In this document: piece after piece, positions 1 through 5,777 of the stretch | Layout: the number at the start of each line of letters is the position of its first letter | Numbering within the stretch: position 1 is the stretch's first letter | Assembly (NCBI GenBank): GCA_910588415.1 | Contig: CAJUPK010000119.1 | Location: forward strand, 1 to 7,854 | Source of the DNA: an uncultured Oscillospiraceae bacterium | GTDB taxonomy: Bacteria > Bacillota > Clostridia > Oscillospirales > Acutalibacteraceae | Length of the DNA stretch: 7,854 nucleotides | Direction: 5' to 3' | Position numbers and translations under genes: made by a program | The notes under the pieces: model-generated | Databases searched by the model: none | Seen by the model: the letters and a program-made list of their open reading frames with translations, nothing else | What the model was told of the DNA's origin: nothing

Positions 1-14
1 TGCTCCACACCTCG

Positions 15-36
15 CAAGGGGAACCAGTTCCCCTTG
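15..36. repeat. Perfect 10-bp inverted repeat with 2-nt centre
   Basis: The arms CAAGGGGAAC (15-24) and GTTCCCCTTG (27-36) are exact reverse complements separated by CA. A second small GC-rich dyad, CCGCC/GGCGG, lies at 53-64. Both sit downstream of the minus-strand Nudix gene, so they could be part of its 3' end. Neither is followed by a T-run on either strand, so this is not a canonical rho-independent terminator. It may be a dispersed intergenic repeat. No gene was seen in 1-105. Confidence 0.5.
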
Positions 37-105
37 ACCCCTTTCTTGGCTGCCGCCCAGGCGGGAGTTTTCCGGTACTTTCCGCATGAAAGGCGGCGGG
101 CCAAA

Positions 106-654
106 TTACAGCAGGCCTTTTTGAACCAGGTAAGCGGTTTTCATAATGCCAATTTGGGTCTTCGCGTCAGGGATCTCGTTATTGCAGACCATTTCCACAG
201 CTTTTTCCAGGGGAATACGCTCTGTAGAGAGGAACTCGTCCTCGTCCAGATGGAGCTCCTGCTGTTCCCCCACGGCCCGGCAGGCCCAAAGGCGGATGAT
301 CTCCCCGCAGTAGCCGCCAGTGGGATAGACCTCTCCCAGAGAGACATACCCTTCGCCCTGGGTGCCAGTCTCCTCCCTCTGCTCCCGCTTCATGGCCTCA
401 AAGGGGTCCTCCCCAGGCTCCAGCTTGCCGGCGGGCAGCTCCAGCAGCACTTTTTTATATGGATAGCGGAACTGCCGGACAAAGATCAGCTCGTTCTGCC
501 CAGTCAGTACAGCCACGCTGACCCCGCCGGGGTGCTCTACCACCTCCCGGAAAGAGGTGCCGCCGTTTTCCAGCTCTACCTGGTCCACATGGACGTGGAT
601 GATCTTGCCCTTATAGATCTCTTTGCAGGCAAGGGTCTTTTCAAAATGTTCCAT
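106..654 (-). CDS. Nudix hydrolase, ADP-ribose pyrophosphatase-like
   Basis: This 182-residue protein has the size and layout of the NudF/ADPRase group of Nudix hydrolases, cytosolic Mg-dependent enzymes that typically split ADP-ribose into AMP and ribose 5-phosphate. The Nudix box (G-x5-E-x7-RE-U-x-EE-x-G-U) spans residues 76-98: G76, E82, R90, E91, E94, E95 and G97 are all present. The preceding LELPAG and the following VYPTGGY (109-115) match the positions of the ADPRase LPAG and YPSPGF segments. One oddity is Gln92 at the usually hydrophobic U position of the box. The start is supported by GGGAGG (665-670 on the plus strand), 10 nt upstream. It lies 27 nt downstream of the DUF1015 gene on the same strand, so the two are probably co-transcribed. 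The family assignment is firm; the substrate is inferred and could be another nucleoside diphosphate derivative. Confidence 0.92.
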   Translation of the reverse strand: MEHFEKTLACKEIYKGKIIHVHVDQVELENGGTSFREVVEHPGGVSVAVLTGQNELIFVRQFRYPYKKVLLELPAGKLEPGEDPFEAMKREQREETGTQGEGYVSLGEVYPTGGYCGEIIRLWACRAVGEQQELHLDEDEFLSTERIPLEKAVEMVCNNEIPDAKTQIGIMKTAYLVQKGLL

Positions 655-681
655 TTTTTGCTGTCCTCCCTTGTTGTTTTC

Positions 682-1968
682 TCAGCTCTTGTCCAGGCTG
701 TTCATCACCAGCCCCGTAATGACCTTGGGATAGAAATAGGTGGATTTTTGGGGCATCTTCTCCCCGCAGCCAGCTACCGCGCCAATCTCGTCCACCCGGG
801 TGGGGTTCAGCAGGAAGCAGCAGTTGCTCTCCCCGGCGCTGACAGAGTGTTCGGCCTCTTCCCCGGAGCGGGTGTAGGTCAAATTGAGCTGGCGGGCCAT
901 ATTCTCCTTGTCAATGCCCAGAAGGCGCTCTAGGATCAGGCTGTGCAGGATTGTCACATCCAGCTGCCGGTAGGCCGGGCTCTTTGCAGGCAGAATGGCC
1001 TCCAGGGGGGCAATGTCCCGCAGGGTCAGGCAGTGCCAGCCTTGGCCGTCAAAATATCCAAAGGCGTGCTGTCCCTGGGCATAGGCCTGGTTCAGGGCAG
1101 CCTGGGTGCTCTCCCGGCTGCTTGCTTCTGTTACCGCAAACCACTCTTCACAGGCCGAGAGAAGGTTTGGGCTGTGGAAGGAATCCAGCCCCCGCACCAG
1201 GCGGTGAGTGGGAAAGACTACCAATCCTGGGTCCGCCATGTCTGCCAGCAGCATCATCACAAAATCAGCGCCTGGGCAGTAGACGCCCTGGTCCCGCAGA
1301 TGGTTCCGGTAGTTCAGGGCAGTTTCATAGCGGTGGTGCCCGTCGGCAATATAGAGCTTGCGGCCAGCCATGTCCTCCTGCAGGGCGGCAATGGCAGCCG
1401 GGTCGTTGACCACCCACAGCCGGTGGGTGACCAGGCCGTCGGAGAAGGCGTACCGGGGGGGTATGCCCTGGGCCAGATGATCCAGGCGCTGGCGGGTCAC
1501 ATGGTTCTCGTCCTGGTAGAGGGAGTAGATCTGGCTAAAATTGCAGTGGGTGGCCTGCATCAGCTGAAAGCGGTCCTCTTTCGCTTTGCTCAAGGTCTCC
1601 TCATGGGGCAGCACCACGCCAGCGGCAAACTCTTCCAGCCGCACCCGGGCAATCAGCCCCCGCAGGCGCTTGGTCTCTCCCCTGTCCACCTGGGAGAGAA
1701 ATTCCTGCTCGTAAATATACAGGCCTGGGTCCATGTCGGTTTTAAGGATCTCCTGCTGAAGCCACTGGGAGAGGACCTGCCCGGCCTCTTTATAGGGGTC
1801 TTCCCCTTTGGGAAGTTCCAGTCGGATCACATTATAGGGATTGGCGGCTATATAGGCCTGCCGCTGTTCCCCGCTGATGATGTCATAGGGCGGGCAGGTC
1901 AGTTCCTGAATGTCTCCCGCTGCCGCCAGATTGTAGCGCAGGGCGCGGAAAGGCTGGATGTCTGCCAT
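682..1968 (-). CDS. DUF1015 family protein
   Basis: This 428-residue soluble protein matches the DUF1015 family (PF06245) along its whole length. Landmarks are CPPYDIIS (25-32), the PHEETLSKAKEDR segment (121-133), IADGHHRYETAL (207-218), NPT (388-390), and a C-terminal STYFYPK-type segment (409-415) followed by GLV-x-N. The biochemical function is not established. In Clostridia and other anaerobes the family is often found beside serA/serC; here the partner is a Nudix hydrolase. The DGHHRYE motif resembles the conserved motif of ParB/sulfiredoxin-fold proteins, which include a known ADP-dependent serine kinase (SerK). That resemblance is only suggestive. The reading frame stays open up to 2160, but the start at 1968 is preferred: an AAGGAGG site (1978-1984) sits 9 nt upstream and the protein begins with the family's typical MADIQPFRA-like N-terminus. 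It is probably the first gene of a two-gene operon. Confidence 0.9.
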   Translation of the reverse strand: MADIQPFRALRYNLAAAGDIQELTCPPYDIISGEQRQAYIAANPYNVIRLELPKGEDPYKEAGQVLSQWLQQEILKTDMDPGLYIYEQEFLSQVDRGETKRLRGLIARVRLEEFAAGVVLPHEETLSKAKEDRFQLMQATHCNFSQIYSLYQDENHVTRQRLDHLAQGIPPRYAFSDGLVTHRLWVVNDPAAIAALQEDMAGRKLYIADGHHRYETALNYRNHLRDQGVYCPGADFVMMLLADMADPGLVVFPTHRLVRGLDSFHSPNLLSACEEWFAVTEASSRESTQAALNQAYAQGQHAFGYFDGQGWHCLTLRDIAPLEAILPAKSPAYRQLDVTILHSLILERLLGIDKENMARQLNLTYTRSGEEAEHSVSAGESNCCFLLNPTRVDEIGAVAGCGEKMPQKSTYFYPKVITGLVMNSLDKS

Positions 1969-1977
1969 AGGATTTTT

Positions 1978-1984
1978 CCTCCTT
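1978..1984 (-). promoter_or_regulatory. Ribosome binding site deciding the DUF1015 start
   Basis: Read on the minus strand this is AAGGAGG, 9 nt before the ATG at 1968. It rules against using the upstream in-frame ATG near 2160, which would add 64 residues lacking family similarity and overlapping a hairpin-rich leader. A weak local pairing of AGGA with TCCT just before the ATG could partly mask the site. Confidence 0.85.
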
Positions 1985-2097
1985 GGGATAAAATATCTTT
2001 CGCATGGTTCCCCCACGATGCCAGCGTATCGGTAGATACAGTTCACATTGTAAAAGAAATATGGGGCCTTTTGGAACCAGGGGGCAAGGCCGCCCAG

Positions 2098-2127
2098 CTT
2101 ACAAACCGGTATGCGCCGCTTTGTAAG
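2098..2127. repeat. 30-nt imperfect palindrome / hairpin
   Basis: CTTACAAA (2098-2105) and TTTGTAAG (2120-2127) are exact reverse complements. Pairing continues inward after one mismatch with CCG/CGG, giving 12-bp arms around a 6-nt loop. It starts about 13 nt downstream of the predicted minus-strand transcription start, so it could be an RNA hairpin near the mRNA 5' end or an operator for a dimeric repressor. No T-run follows. Confidence 0.6.
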
Positions 2128-2147
2128 TGCGTTTCCTACACCTGTAT

Positions 2148-2176
2148 ATTTTAATCGCAATCCGCCCGCCCGTCAA
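2148..2176 (-). promoter_or_regulatory. Sigma-A-type promoter for the DUF1015-Nudix operon
   Basis: Read on the minus strand, TTGACG (2176-2171) is followed by a 17-nt spacer and TAAAAT (2153-2148). Each hexamer matches the consensus at five of six positions and the spacing is ideal. Transcription would start near 2141. Confidence 0.6.
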
Positions 2177-2202
2177 GCACGTCATGCAAGAATCACCCAG
2201 TC

Positions 2203-2234
2203 TTCACGTAATATTCACATTTAAGCTGTATACT
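2203..2234 (+). promoter_or_regulatory. Tandem TTCAC repeats plus -10 box (possible activator-dependent promoter)
   Basis: TTCAC occurs at 2203-2207 and again at 2214-2218, an exact 11-bp period, followed 9-10 nt later by TATACT (2229-2234). No good -35 hexamer lies 16-18 nt upstream of that -10. Direct repeats of one helical turn in the -35 position are the usual layout of PhoB/PhoP-type (OmpR-family) activated promoters. That is family knowledge; the specific regulator is inference. The site lies between the two divergent operons. Confidence 0.3.
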
Positions 2235-2254
2235 GGTTTAAGCCTATAAGCCAG
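2233..2254. repeat. 8-bp dyad over the putative start site
   Basis: CTGGTTTA (2233-2240) pairs with TAAGCCAG (2247-2254) with one G-U position and a 6-nt loop. It overlaps the end of the TATACT box, where an operator would be expected. A short perfect dyad CCTGC-ATA-GCAGG follows at 2264-2276. The role is unknown. Confidence 0.35.
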
Positions 2255-2312
2255 AATATCACACCTGCATAGCAGGCCAGGATATGGACCAACCTATGGA
2301 GGATGGAGGATG

Positions 2313-2354
2313 CCGGAGTTTGGCAGGAATTTCACGGTTTCTGCCAGGCGCCGG
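2313..2354. repeat. Long imperfect hairpin upstream of the ABC operon promoter
   Basis: Arms 2313-2329 and 2338-2354 can form 16 pairs (three of them G-U) with one A/G mismatch and an 8-nt loop. The core is TGGCAGGAA against TTTCTGCCA, flanked by CCGG/CCGG. It ends 2 nt before the TTGACA box. No T-run follows directly on either strand, so it is unlikely to be a simple terminator. It could insulate the promoter from upstream transcripts or be a repeat element. Confidence 0.45.
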
Positions 2355-2356
2355 GG

Positions 2357-2385
2357 TTGACAAAAGAAGGGTTTTTTGTCATACT
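2357..2385 (+). promoter_or_regulatory. Strong promoter of the ABC operon
   Basis: A perfect TTGACA (2357-2362), a 17-nt spacer, then CATACT (2380-2385) preceded by TG one base upstream (TGT, 2377-2379), which is an extended -10. Predicted transcription starts near 2391-2393, giving a short leader of about 30 nt before the ATG at 2421. Confidence 0.65.
2358..2381. promoter_or_regulatory. Palindrome between -35 and -10: candidate operator
   Basis: TGACAAAA (2358-2365) and TTTTGTCA (2374-2381) are exact reverse complements with an 8-nt centre. The dyad starts inside the -35 hexamer and ends inside the -10 hexamer, an ideal place for a dimeric repressor or a spacer-twisting MerR-type activator. 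The binding protein is not in the window, and its identity is unknown. Confidence 0.45.
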
Positions 2386-2404
2386 ATAGGGAGTTTCACA
2401 AAAC

Positions 2405-2410
2405 AGGAGG
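2405..2410 (+). promoter_or_regulatory. Ribosome binding site deciding the ABC ATPase start
   Basis: AGGAGG lies 10 nt before the ATG at 2421. An in-frame TTG at 2376 would add 15 residues, but it lies within the predicted promoter, so it would not be on the main transcript. Confidence 0.8.
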
Positions 2411-2420
2411 AATCACGGAA

Positions 2421-3383
2421 ATGGTAGAGGTCAGGAATCTGACAAAGCGCTATGGCGCGAACCTGGCGGTGGACCATGTGAACTTTACGATCGAGGAGGG
2501 CTCGATCGTGGGATTTCTTGGGCCTAACGGCGCGGGAAAGTCCACCACCATGAACATTATCACCGGCTATCTCTCAGCCACAGAGGGAAGCGTCACTGTC
2601 TCGGGCAAAAACACCCTGGACGACCCCAACGAGGTGAAAAAGCTGATCGGCTATCTGCCGGAGCAGCCCCCGCTGTATTTGGACATGACAGTGAAGGAGT
2701 ATCTGGACTTTGTCTATGAGCTGAAAAAGGCCAGCCTGCCCAAAAAGGAGCACATAGAGGAGATCTGCCAGCTGGTCAAGATTGAAAATGTGTACCACAG
2801 GCTGGTGGGCAACCTTTCAAAAGGCTATAAACAGCGGGTGGGCATTGCCCAGGCCCTGATTGGCAACCCGCCTGTGCTGATTTTGGACGAGCCCACTGTG
2901 GGCCTGGACCCCAAGCAGATTATTGAGATCCGCAGCCTGATCAAAAACCTGGGCCGCAATCACACGGTAATTCTCAGCTCTCATATTCTGCCCGAGGTGC
3001 AGGCAGTGTGCGAGCGGATTATTGTCATCAACAACGGCAAGCTGGTGGCGGACGGGGCCACAGACACCCTGGCCCATGACCTCTCCCAGGACCACCGGCT
3101 TATTATGCGGGCCGAGGGACCGGAGAGAGAGATTCTGCACGCCATAGAAGCCATGGAGCATGTGATAGACGTGTACTCTCTGGGAGAAAAGGAGCCGGGG
3201 GCCTGCGACTTCAGTGTGGAGTCTGCCCAGGATGTGGACATCCGCCGGGACCTGTTTGCCCTGATGGCCCGCAACGGCTGGCCGGTGCTGGCCCTGAAAA
3301 ATACGGACCTTACGCTGGAGGACCTGTTCCTGCAGCTGACAAGCACGGACGCCGCAGGCGGCAACGGGAAAGGGGAGAACTGA
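2421..3383 (+). CDS. ABC transporter ATP-binding protein, GldA-like
   Basis: This 320-residue cytosolic ATPase would power the transporter encoded by the next genes. All nucleotide-binding elements are intact: Walker A GPNGAGKST (34-42), Q-loop glutamine Q82, signature LSKGYKQR (132-139), Walker B VLILDE (152-157), D-loop GLD (161-163) and the H-loop histidine H188. The LSKGYKQR signature with GLDP is typical of ABC-2 type exporters and the gliding-associated GldA group. Residues of about 220-307 form the C-terminal accessory region (DUF4162-like) found in these ATPases. It is the first gene of the operon, under the TTGACA promoter, and its stop codon is only 2 nt before the permease start, implying translational coupling. 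The ATPase class is certain. The GldA-like assignment rests mainly on the downstream GldF- and GldG-like partners; the substrate is unknown. Confidence 0.93.
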   Translation: MVEVRNLTKRYGANLAVDHVNFTIEEGSIVGFLGPNGAGKSTTMNIITGYLSATEGSVTVSGKNTLDDPNEVKKLIGYLPEQPPLYLDMTVKEYLDFVYELKKASLPKKEHIEEICQLVKIENVYHRLVGNLSKGYKQRVGIAQALIGNPPVLILDEPTVGLDPKQIIEIRSLIKNLGRNHTVILSSHILPEVQAVCERIIVINNGKLVADGATDTLAHDLSQDHRLIMRAEGPEREILHAIEAMEHVIDVYSLGEKEPGACDFSVESAQDVDIRRDLFALMARNGWPVLALKNTDLTLEDLFLQLTSTDAAGGNGKGEN

Positions 3384-3385
3384 GG

Positions 3386-4093
3386 ATGAAGGCAATTTTT
3401 AAGCGGGAGCTGCGCTCTTATTTCAGCTCTCCCATTGGATATGTGTGCGTGGCCGCCCTGGCCGCTTTGTACGGACTGTTCTATTTTATGGTGATGGCCA
3501 CTGGGTCCTCCAGCTATATTCCCCGGTATGTGTACAATACCATGTTCAATTTTTCCATGCTGGTTATTCCCATCATTACCATGAAAAGCATGACCGATGA
3601 CCAGAAAAACAAGACGGACCAGATTTTGCTTACAGCCCCTGTGGGGGTTACAGCCATTGTGGCAGGCAAGTTTTTGGCAAGCTTTTTTGTGTTTCTTCTT
3701 GCCTCTACCCTGGGCCTTCTGCCGGCAGTGGCCATGAGCTTTTTCGCCAGCCCCAGCTGGGGAGAGATTATTGGCAACTATATCGGCACGCTGCTGTACG
3801 GCGGGGCCATGATCTCCATTGGGGTGTTCATCTCCAGCCTGACCATCAGCCAGATTATTGCCGCCATTGGCACCTTTGCGGTGTCTGTGTTTTTGATGTA
3901 CGTGGACTCTTTGGCGTCTTCCATCAATAACGCGGCTGTGGGTACTTTTGTGGAGTGGATCTCCTTCAGTAAGCGGTACAGCGTGTTTACTCAGGGGCTT
4001 TTCAGCGTGTCCAGCGCAGTGTTCTTCCTGAGCGTGATGGCCATATTCATCTTTCTCACTGCCCGGCGGATTGAGAGCCGCCGCTGGAGCTGA
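3386..4093 (+). CDS. ABC-2 type permease, GldF-like
   Basis: This 235-residue integral membrane protein has about six predicted transmembrane segments: roughly residues 17-37, 51-69, 96-120, 130-151, 154-173 and 209-225. The N-terminal KRELRSYFSSPIGY is the hallmark opening of GldF/NosY-type ABC-2 permeases, with an amphipathic coupling helix followed by the first membrane span. The MKSMTDDQKNKTDQILLTAPV stretch (66-86), read in two parts, corresponds to the cytoplasmic loop usually containing E-x-R-x-G-T-x-E-x-L-L-x-S-P in this family; here it reads more like K-T-D-Q-I-L-L-T-A-P. The start follows a GGGGAG site and is 2 nt after the ATPase stop. It would dimerise, or pair with membrane parts of the GldG-like protein, to form the transport path. 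The family call is strong; the substrate is unknown. Confidence 0.9.
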   Translation: MKAIFKRELRSYFSSPIGYVCVAALAALYGLFYFMVMATGSSSYIPRYVYNTMFNFSMLVIPIITMKSMTDDQKNKTDQILLTAPVGVTAIVAGKFLASFFVFLLASTLGLLPAVAMSFFASPSWGEIIGNYIGTLLYGGAMISIGVFISSLTISQIIAAIGTFAVSVFLMYVDSLASSINNAAVGTFVEWISFSKRYSVFTQGLFSVSSAVFFLSVMAIFIFLTARRIESRRWS

Positions 4094-4107
4094 GACCACA
4101 AGAGAAT

Positions 4108-4112
4108 GGAGG
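4108..4112 (+). promoter_or_regulatory. Ribosome binding site deciding the GldG-like start
   Basis: GGAGG is 8 nt before the ATG at 4121. An in-frame ATG at 4106 overlaps this site and has no ribosome binding site of its own, so the shorter protein is preferred. Confidence 0.8.
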
Positions 4113-4120
4113 AACAAGCA

Positions 4121-5773
4121 ATGGATGAGAAAAATCAGAACCAGGAGAACCTGGAAGAAATAAAGGAACCAGCCGGGGGGGATACCCCTCCTGCCGGGCC
4201 CCAGCCCGGGCCGGAAACCAGCCCGGAGAGGGAAGAAAAGCCAAAGCCCCAGGAAAAGCCGGACGCAGGCAAAAGCCCGGGAAAAGCCGGCCGGCTGTTT
4301 AAGGGAAACAAGTTTAAGCGCGGGGGCATGGCCACAGTGATGACCATTGTGTTTATTGCCATTGTGGTAGTGATGAACCTGCTGGTCTCTCTGCTGACAG
4401 ACCGTTTCCCCTCTATGAACGTGGACTTGACGGCCCAGAGGATGAACACTCTTTCGGACCAGGCCATGGAAGTGGCCGCCAAGGTGGACCAAGAGACCAC
4501 CATCTACCTGATTGGCGAGGAGGATGCGTACCGCAGCGACCTGATCTACTCCAGCTATGGGCTGAAGTACAGCCAGGTGGCCAATCTGGCCGAGCGCCTG
4601 GAGGAGGCCAATGGGCATATCCACACCAAATTTGTGGACCCGGACACCAACCCGGAATTTGTGAGCAGCTATTCGGATGAGATGATTACCACCGGACGGG
4701 TGCTGGTGGAGACCGAGAAGCGGCACAGGCTGCTGACCGTGGACGACCTCTTTGCCATGAAGCAGAACCAGACTACTGGAGTCAGCGAGATGTATTCCAC
4801 GGTGGACAGCGCCCTGGCCTCTGCCCTGGAGATGGTGAACATGGACAAGGTGCCTGTCCTTACCATTGCCACTGGCCACAGCGAGATGATGGCTGCCTCT
4901 GGCATGACCTCCTTTGTGAAGATGATGGAGGACCAGAACTTTGAGGTGCAGGAGATAGACCTGCTGACAGAGGAGATTCCTGAGCAGACCCAGCTGTTGA
5001 TGCTGCCCACCCCGACCACGGACTACACAGACGACGAGCTGGCAAAGCTTCGGGACCTGCTGGCGGACAGCGAGCGCAGGGAGTCTGTGGCGGTTTTGGT
5101 GACTTTTCACCCCAACCAGACCCAGCTGCCCAAGCTCAGCAGCTTTTTGGAGGAATGGGGCGTCACGGTAAAGACCGGCACGGTGGTGGCGGAAAGCGAC
5201 TCCTCCCGGTATGTATCCGCCAACCCCAGCTTCACAATGGTGGACTCTGTAAGCACGGCTTTGGAGAAGAAGACCTATGACAGGATCATCTCCCCCATGA
5301 GCGTGCCGCTGGAGCTGGCCTTTTCCGGCAATGGAGAGGTAAGCACAGGGGTTCTGCTCTCCACGGCGGACAGCGCCTATCTGGTGACAGAGAGCACCTC
5401 CCAGGAAGAGGTGGAAAACCCGGATACTGCCAAGCAGGCGGTGGCAACCCTTTCCACGGCCCTGACCCAGTTTGACAATGATTTTTACTTTAGAAGCGTA
5501 ATGGTCTTTGGCTCCTCCTACATGTTTACAGACAGCTTTTTGGAGACAGCCTTTGACAACCGCACCTTCCTTTCTGACCTGCTGAAGTACGCCACGGACA
5601 CGGACGGCAGCGAGGTTACTGTGTATACCGAGCGGGTGCAGACCAATGTGATGGACATTACAGCCTCTCAGAACACCATTGTGGTGCTGGGCCTGGGTAT
5701 ATTCACCATCGGCCTGCCTGTGCTGATTTTGGCGGCGGGGTTGGTCATCTTCCTGAAGAGGAGGCACTTGTAA
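4121..5773 (+). CDS. GldG-like ABC transporter auxiliary membrane protein
   Basis: This 550-residue protein matches the GldG / ABC-transporter-auxiliary family (PF09822 type). Residues 1-70 form a hydrophilic cytosolic tail rich in Pro, Glu and Lys, ending in the basic KGNKFKRGG. One membrane span follows at about 72-93, then a large extracytoplasmic domain (about 95-517), and a second span at about 519-545 ends in a basic tail (KRRHL). Family-like landmarks in the outer domain are VLTIATGHSE (246-255), the position of the usual GHGE-type motif, the LLMLPTPTTDYTDDEL stretch (292-307) and LPKLSSFLEEWGV (336-348). The domain order predicts N-in/C-in topology. It lies 27 nt after the permease and 4 nt before the DUF4340 gene, and probably presents the outer face of the ABC complex. 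The long Pro-rich tail is unusual. Function outside gliding bacteria is not known. Confidence 0.85.
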   Translation: MDEKNQNQENLEEIKEPAGGDTPPAGPQPGPETSPEREEKPKPQEKPDAGKSPGKAGRLFKGNKFKRGGMATVMTIVFIAIVVVMNLLVSLLTDRFPSMNVDLTAQRMNTLSDQAMEVAAKVDQETTIYLIGEEDAYRSDLIYSSYGLKYSQVANLAERLEEANGHIHTKFVDPDTNPEFVSSYSDEMITTGRVLVETEKRHRLLTVDDLFAMKQNQTTGVSEMYSTVDSALASALEMVNMDKVPVLTIATGHSEMMAASGMTSFVKMMEDQNFEVQEIDLLTEEIPEQTQLLMLPTPTTDYTDDELAKLRDLLADSERRESVAVLVTFHPNQTQLPKLSSFLEEWGVTVKTGTVVAESDSSRYVSANPSFTMVDSVSTALEKKTYDRIISPMSVPLELAFSGNGEVSTGVLLSTADSAYLVTESTSQEEVENPDTAKQAVATLSTALTQFDNDFYFRSVMVFGSSYMFTDSFLETAFDNRTFLSDLLKYATDTDGSEVTVYTERVQTNVMDITASQNTIVVLGLGIFTIGLPVLILAAGLVIFLKRRHL

Positions 5774-5777
5774 GCCC

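Larger units (their letters stand above)
1969..2141 (-). other. Structured 5' leader of the DUF1015-Nudix operon (candidate)
   Basis: If the promoter at 2148-2176 is used, the mRNA has about 170 untranslated nt. It can form a near-perfect 12-bp hairpin (2127-2098) and then a second stem GGCCTT/AAGGCC (2091-2086 with 2070-2065) with a 15-nt loop. The loop contains TGGTTCC (2079-2073 on the minus strand), exactly complementary to GGAACCA further downstream (2011-2005), so an alternative fold or pseudoknot is possible. I do not recognise a known riboswitch or T-box motif, and there is no clear intrinsic terminator before the start codon. A regulatory role is inference. Confidence 0.35.

Noticed and set aside
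34..933. Plus-strand open frame over the Nudix gene
   Set aside because: It is antisense to the Nudix and DUF1015 genes, has no family similarity, and crosses the gap between them.
943..2154. Plus-strand open frame over DUF1015
   Set aside because: It is antisense to a gene with full-length family motifs and a good ribosome binding site. No supported start or domain.
1969..2160. 64-residue N-terminal extension of DUF1015
   Set aside because: The family N-terminus begins at 1968 with an ideal AAGGAGG site. The upstream ATG lies too near the predicted transcription start, and the stretch is hairpin-rich.
2313..2354. Hairpin as a rho-independent terminator
   Set aside because: There is no T-run immediately after the stem on either strand. 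The T6 at 2372-2377 is too far away and belongs to the promoter spacer.
2284..2427. Possible 47-codon leader peptide (starts ATG at 2284)
   Set aside because: It has no good ribosome binding site, runs through the predicted promoter, overlaps the ATPase start in another frame, and shows no recognisable features.
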